Source: Betaproteobacteria bacterium (GTDB taxonomy: Bacteria; Pseudomonadota; Gammaproteobacteria; Burkholderiales; Casimicrobiaceae). From it: a stretch of DNA of 64,000 nucleotides. The translations under genes were made by a program, and so were the position numbers. This document shows, piece by piece, positions 59,247 to 64,000 of this stretch. The DNA lies in contig JADIZG010000074.1 in assembly GCA_016704895.1 (NCBI GenBank), positions 1 through 64,000 on the forward strand, written 5' to 3'. Every line of letters starts with the position of its first letter. Within the stretch, counting starts at the first letter, position 1. The notes beneath the pieces were generated by a model. The model did not search any database, was not told the origin of the DNA, and worked only from the letters and a program-made list of their open reading frames with translations.

Positions 59247-61141
59247 TCAGTGCCCCGCCAGCGCCGCGCGGATCTGCTCGAGCGCGGCAGGGTCCTCGAT
59301 CGTCGTGAGGTCACCCGGATCGCGGCCTTCGGCCAGCGCCTGGATCGAGCGGCGCAGCATCTTGCCGGAGCGCGTCTTCGGCAGCAGCGTCACGAAGTGC
59401 ACCTGCCCCGGCCGCGCGATCGCGCCGAGCTCCCGGTCGACCGTGTCCATCACTTCCTTGCGCATCGCCGCCGCGCCCTCCGGGTCGCGAGCTTCGACGG
59501 GTCCTTCAGCACCGCGAACGCGACCGGCACCTGGCCCTTGACCGGGTCCGCGACGCCCACGACCGCGACCTCAGCGACGCCGCTGTGCGCCTGCACGGCT
59601 TCCTCGATTTCCCGGGTGCCGAGCCGGTGGCCGGCGACGTTGATCACGTCATCGGTGCGGCCCAGGACGAAGTAATAGCCGTCCGCGTCCCTGGTGGCCC
59701 AGTCGAACGTCGAATAGAGCATCCGGTCGCGGAAGGTCGAGAAGTAGGTCTTGACGAAGCGCGCGTCGTCGCCCCAGACGGTGGTCATGCAGCCCGGCGG
59801 CAGCGGCGGCGCGATCATCAGCACGCCCTTCTCGTCGGTGCCCGCGTCCGCACCGGTCGTCTCGTTGACGAGCCGGACGTCGTAGCCGTAGACCGGGAAC
59901 GACGGGCTGCCGAACTTGCGCGGCGTCTCCTCGACGCCCGGCTGCGCCGAGAGGATCGGCCAGCCGGTCTCGGTCTGCCAGTAGTTGTCGACGATCGCGA
60001 CGCCGAGCGAATCGCTCGCCCAGCGCGCGGTCGGCTCGTCGAGCGGCTCGCCGGCGAGGAACAGGTACTGCAGCGTCGAGACGTCGTGCGCCTTCATGTA
60101 AGCCGGATCCTGCTTCTTCAGCACGCGGATCGCGGTCGGCGAGCTGAACATCGTCTTGACCTTGCGGTCGGCGACGATCTTCCACCAGATGCCGGGATCG
60201 GGCCGGATCGGCAGGCCCTCGTACATGATCGTCGTCGTGCCGTTGATGAGCGGCGCGTAGATGATGTACGAGTGGCCGACGACCCAGCCGATGTCGGACG
60301 TCGTGAACATCGTGTCGCCGGGCTCGAGGCAGAAGATGCGCCGCATCGACGACGCGAGCGCCACCGCGTAGCCGCCGGTGTCGCGCTGGACGCCCTTGGG
60401 CTTGCCCGTCGTGCCGGACGTGTAGAGGATGTACGAAGGCTCCGAGGACTCGAGCCAGGCACACGGGACCTTCGCGTCCAGGTGCCGCGCGCGCGCCTGC
60501 GCGTAGTCGACGTCGCGGCCGGGCGTGCGCGCCATCGCCTTGTCGAGGCCCCGGTCGACGATGAGCACCTGGCGGGCGGGTGTTTAGCGAGGCGTAGCGC
60601 CTCGTCGACGAGATGCTGGCAGGACGGCCTTGCCGCCACGCATGCCGGCGTCGGACGTGACCATCGCCTTCGGCTGCGCGTCGTCGATGCGCGTCGCGAG
60701 CGACGCCGCCGCGAAGCCGCCGAACACGACCGAGTGGATCGCACCGATGCGCGCGCACGCGAGCATCGCGAAAGCCGCCTCCGCGATCATCGGCATGTAG
60801 ACGAGCACGCGGTCGCCCTTCGCGACACCGAGCGACGCGAGAACCGCGGCCATCCGGTTCACCTCCGCGTGCAGCTCGGCGTAGGTGTAGCTCCGCTCCT
60901 CGCCGGTCTCGGTCGACAGGTAGACGAGCGCCGGCTGCGCCGCCCGGTCCTTCAGGTGGCGGTCGACGGCGTTGTGGCACAGGTTGGTGCGGCCGCCGAC
61001 GAACCAGCGCGCGAACGGGGGCTTCGAGTCGTCGAGCACCTTCGAGTACGGCTCGTGCCAGTCGACGAGCGCGGCTTCGGTGCGCCAGAACGCGTCGCGA
61101 TCCGCAAGCGAGCGGCGGTGAAAATCGCGGTAGCGGTCCAT
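59247..61141 (-). CDS. prpE: Propionyl-CoA synthetase (three frame breaks)
   Basis: About 630 residues, acetyl/propionyl-CoA synthetase family. It makes propionyl-CoA from propionate, ATP and CoA. The N-terminal WFVGGRTNLCHNAVDRHL and SVVFGGFAAASLATRI are PrpE-like; the AMP loop is YTSGTTGKPKGVQRDTGG; NYWQTETGWPI, VLGRTDDVINVAGHRLGT and the catalytic Lys of KTRSGKMLRRSI follow. Frame changes near 60620, 60572 and 59490 interrupt it, though all family segments are present, so indel errors are likely. ATG 61141 gives MDRYRDFHRRS. acuI lies upstream of it by position but is read before a 149-base gap. Confidence 0.85.
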
Positions 61142-61290
61142 CGTGGTTCCTCAAGCGGATGTCGGCGGCGGCGGCTCCGCGCGCGACCCGTCTGCGACGC
61201 TACCCGCCGGGACGCGGGCAGGCCATGACGCCGGTCAAGCCGCCGCCTCATTTCACCGGGCGCGCCTCGCTTCGGGGCGCCCGATGCAGG

Positions 61291-62298
61291 TCAGGGATGC
61301 GAGTCGCGGCCGATCCTCACGACCGTGCGTCCCCGCACCATGCCTTTCAGGTAGGCGTCGAAATGGGTCGGGAGGTCCTCGAAGTCGATCGTGCGGACCT
61401 GGTCGTGAACGCGGTCCGGGCGCCAGTCGACGGCCAGCCGGTTCCACAGCGTCTGGCGCAGCGCCATCGGGCAGTTGGCGCTGTCGGTGCCGAGCAGGTG
61501 CACGCCTCGCAGGATGAACGGCGCGACGGTAGTGTTGAGCTTCATGTCCGCCGCGAGGCCGACCGCGGCGACGGTGCCGCCGATCTTCTGCATCGACAGG
61601 AGCCAGGCGAGGATGTCGCCGCCCAGGTTGTCGACCGCGCCGGCGTAGGTCGCGGCGCCCAGCGGACGGATCTTCGTCAAGTCGATCGACTGTCGCGCCA
61701 GCACCTCGGCGGCGCCGATCGACTTGAGCCAGTCGGCCTCCTCCGACGCCTTGCCCGTGATCGCGACGACGTGGAAGCCCAGCTTCGCGAGGATCTCGAC
61801 GGCGACGCAGCCGACGCCGCCGGTCGCGCCGGTGACGGCCACCGGCCCGCTGGCCGGCGCGAGCCCGTTGTGCAGCATCAGGTGGATCGCCTGCGCCGCG
61901 GTGAAGCCCGCGGTGCCGAGCGTCATCGCGTCGAACGCCGTCATGCTCTCGGGACGCCGCACGATCCAGTCGCCGGGCACGCGCACGTACTCGGCGTAGC
62001 CGCCGTCGTGCGCGACGCCCATGTCGTACGCGTGCACGATCACCTTGTCGCCCTTCTTCCAGCGCGGATCCGACGAGCTCTCGACGGTGCCGGACATGTC
62101 GATGCCGGCCACCGTCGGAAACTTGCGCATGATCCTGCCGGTGCCGTTGTGCGAGAGCGCGTCCTTGTAGTTGATCGTCGAGTACTTGGTGCGCACGACG
62201 ACGTTGCCCGGATCGAGCTCGTCGAGCGTCATGTCGACGAACCGGCTCGTGACCTTGCCGTTCTCCTCGAAGGTGCGGTACGCCTTGAATGTCGGCAC
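61291..62298 (-). CDS. acuI: Acrylyl-CoA reductase-type MDR oxidoreductase (AcuI/YhdH)
   Basis: 335 residues, medium-chain reductase of the YhdH/AcuI group without the zinc cysteines. KYSTINYKDALSHNGTGRIMRKFP is near 40-60, VAGIDMSGTVESS near 65, the NADPH motif TGATGGVGCVAVEIL near 150 and LGTDSANCPMALRQTLW near 270. AcuI reduces the toxic intermediate acryloyl-CoA to propionyl-CoA. GTG 62298 has AGGAGAG upstream. It is followed by prpE on the same strand, which fits a shared propionyl-CoA theme (3-hydroxypropionate, acrylate or propionate use). The gene is intact. Confidence 0.87.
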   Translation of the reverse strand: MPTFKAYRTFEENGKVTSRFVDMTLDELDPGNVVVRTKYSTINYKDALSHNGTGRIMRKFPTVAGIDMSGTVESSSDPRWKKGDKVIVHAYDMGVAHDGGYAEYVRVPGDWIVRRPESMTAFDAMTLGTAGFTAAQAIHLMLHNGLAPASGPVAVTGATGGVGCVAVEILAKLGFHVVAITGKASEEADWLKSIGAAEVLARQSIDLTKIRPLGAATYAGAVDNLGGDILAWLLSMQKIGGTVAAVGLAADMKLNTTVAPFILRGVHLLGTDSANCPMALRQTLWNRLAVDWRPDRVHDQVRTIDFEDLPTHFDAYLKGMVRGRTVVRIGRDSHP

Positions 62299-62332
62299 GG
62301 GGCTCTCCTGGTTGGACGTCACGGAAGGAAGG

Positions 62333-63474
62333 TCATGCGGTCGCGGCGGCGGCTTCGGCGCCGGACGCCTCGCCACTCGCGTGGGGCTGCGCCATGTACT
62401 CGTGCGTGCGCATCTCGATCAGGCGGCTCACCGTGCGCGGGAACTCGTGGGCCGAGGGGCCCTCGCGGTAGATCGCCTCGGCCTCGACGGCGGACGAGGC
62501 GACGAGCTTGACGCGATGATCGTACAGGATGTCGACGAGCCAGGTGAACCGCCGGGCGAGGTCCGCGGTCGCGGAGCCGAGCTCGGGCACGCCCGACAGG
62601 AACACGACCGCGTAACGACGCGCGATCTCGAGGCAGTCGCGCTGCGACCGCGGCCCGTCGCACAGCGCGGCGAAGTCGAACCACACCGCGCTGCCCGCGC
62701 GGCGGCGCGCGACGATCGTCCGTCCCTCGACCGTCAGCCGCCGGTCCTCGTCGGGCCCGTCGGCCATCGCGCCGAAGATGCGCCCGAGCTCGGCGTCGGC
62801 GTCGGGGCCCGCCGGCACGAGCCAGCTTCGGGCCTGCGAGAGCGTGCGAGCCGGTAGTCGGTGCCGCCGTCGACCTCGAGGACGTCGAGCTCCGCTCGAT
62901 CAGCCGGATCGCGGGCAGGAAGCGCTCGCGCTGCAGCCCGTCGGGCCACAGCCTGTCGGGCCGGAAGTTCGACGTCATCACGAACACCGTGCCGCGGTCG
63001 ACCAGCGCGCTCAGGAGCCGTCCCAGGATCATCGCGTCGGCGATGTCCGACACGTGGAACTCGTCGAAGCAAATCAGCCGGTGGCGCTTCGCGATCCGCT
63101 CGGCGACGGTCGCGAGCGGGTCGGCCTCGCGCTTGAGCGTCGCGAGCTCCTCGTGGACGTCGCGCATGAACGCGTGGAAGTGGATGCGCGACTTGCGGCG
63201 AATCGCGACCGCACCGTAGAACGCGTCCATCAGCATGCTCTTGCCGCGCCCGACGCCCCCACAGGTAGACGCCGCGCGGGACGTCGGGCGGCGCGATCAG
63301 GCGCTTGAGGCGGGACTGCCGCGCGGTGCGGAACGCCCCGAGCTCGGCGGCGAGGCGGTCGAGGCGCGCCGCGGCGGCGCGCTGCGCGGGGTCCGGCGCG
63401 CTTCCCCGCGCGGCCAGTCGCCGCTCGAGGATCGCGCCGACCTTCTGCCCGGCTTCGGCTTCGATCTCCCCCAC
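62333..63474 (-). CDS. zapE: AFG1-like ATPase ZapE (three frame breaks)
   Basis: About 380 residues, cell-division ATPase that interacts with FtsZ. The N-terminal part ends GVYLWG, then restoring one G in the G-run near 63257 gives the Walker A GGVGRGKSMLMDAFY. RIHFHAFMRDVHEELA, Walker B LICFDEFHVSDIADAM, FVMTSNFRPDRLWPDGLQRERFLPA (read in parts) and VWFDFAALCDGPRSQRDCLEIA follow. Further frame changes lie near 62897 and 62845. All parts are in family order, so the breaks look like sequence errors. ATG 63474 gives MGEIEAEAGQ. The C-terminus is Ala-rich. Confidence 0.82.
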
Positions 63475-63648
63475 GGCCTCGATCTTACCGCCATTCCGCG
63501 GGGCATTTCATGCGGCAGCGCGGCGAAGCGGCGGAAGGCCCGAACTCGGCGCCGGAGACGCGATTCCCCGACGCGGCGCACCGCCGGCGCGGCCCCCGGA
63601 GCGGGCGTAACGTCCGCGACCCTGTCGGGAAGGCGCCGCGCGGCTGGG

Positions 63649-64000
63649 TCAGAGGTTGAGCGTGCGCTTGGCGACCGCGAGCGCGGCCTCCCTGGTGGCC
63701 TCGGACAGCGTCGGGTGCGCATGGCAGATCCGCGCGATGTCCTCCGACGACGCGCCGAACTCCATCGCCATCACGCCCTCGGCGACCAGTTCGGAGGCCA
63801 TCGGGCCGATCGCGTGCATCGAGCACGCGGTCGGTCGCCGCATCGGCCAGGATCTTGACGAAGCCGGTCGCCTCGCCCATCGCGCGCGCGCGGCCGTTGG
63901 CCGAGAACGGGAAGCTGCCGGCCCGGTAGGCGACGCCTTCCGCCTTGAGCTGCTGCTCGGTCCTGCCCACCCAGGCGATCTCGGGCGAGGTGTAGATCAC
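63649..64000 (-). CDS. lpdA: Dihydrolipoamide dehydrogenase, C-terminal part (runs off the right edge; one frame break)
   Basis: Only the dimerisation domain is in the window: YTSPEIAWVGRTEQQLKAEG, FPFSANGRARAMGEATGFVKIL, then HAIGPMASELVAEGVMAMEFG and the active-site HAHPTLSEATREAAL with the His-Glu pair. This is the E3 subunit that reoxidises lipoamide in 2-oxoacid dehydrogenase complexes. A frame change near 63835 splits ATDRVL from MHAIGPMAS. The stop is at 63649-63651. The 63475-63648 gap to zapE holds nothing recognisable. Confidence 0.88.

Overview
The window is chromosomal DNA from a very GC-rich betaproteobacterium, most likely an uncultured member of the Burkholderiales. The strongest evidence is the core block at 36754-48085, with gene order rpoE-rseA-rseB-mucD-glutaredoxin-lepA-lepB-DUF4845-rnc-era-recO-pdxJ-nagZ, a layout typical of betaproteobacteria. 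Bug/TctC binding proteins, PrpE/AcuI and DUF2798 fit the same group. No rRNA, tRNA, CRISPR array, transposase or phage gene was seen.

Layout. 1-4350: two tandem exported BNR-repeat proteins. 4467-7996: a large multidomain flavo-iron-sulfur oxidoreductase. 8202-11964: DUF2798, metC, gntK, gnd and a DMT exporter. 12229-17007: a glutamine-synthetase-like ligase, Fe-dependent alcohol dehydrogenase, gamma-glutamyl hydrolase and aldehyde dehydrogenase, which reads as a gamma-glutamylation route for an amino alcohol. 17101-18914: folD and a DUF4743 Nudix enzyme. 19177-34622: a divergent aminophosphonate locus with importer and PhnW on the minus strand, and a GntR regulator, PhnA, PhnY, a PbfA-like lyase, an Na/Pi-PhoU transporter, a DMT transporter and a dimethylglycine-dehydrogenase-like flavoprotein on the plus strand. 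34640-36743: an exported protein, an IclR regulator and a cytochrome c. 36754-48085: the core block. 48241-59240: a compact NRPS locus (asparaginase, PCP-C-A-PCP-TE synthetase, two AMP-ligases with serine-less carrier domains, a Bug protein and a Bug pseudogene). 59247-64000: prpE, acuI, zapE and the 3' part of lpdA.

How the genes work together. The aminophosphonate locus is metabolically complete: import of 2-aminoethylphosphonate, transamination to phosphonoacetaldehyde (PhnW), oxidation to phosphonoacetate (PhnY) and hydrolysis to acetate plus phosphate (PhnA). PbfA would feed in the hydroxylated analogue, and the Na/Pi-PhoU protein could dispose of surplus phosphate. A perfect inverted repeat (AGATTGT-TG-ACAATCT) sits in the divergent promoter beside the GntR gene. 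The gamma-glutamyl operon would yield an amino acid plus glutamate. The NRPS locus looks able to join an acyl or aryl group, activated in trans, to one amino acid.

Caveats. About thirty single-base frame breaks interrupt otherwise well-conserved genes, many of them at short homopolymers, and a 23-base G run lies at 19270-19292. Most are probably consensus errors, so such genes are given here as single genes with the break noted. Three families of short palindromic repeats are scattered through the window, several of them touching gene ends or starts.
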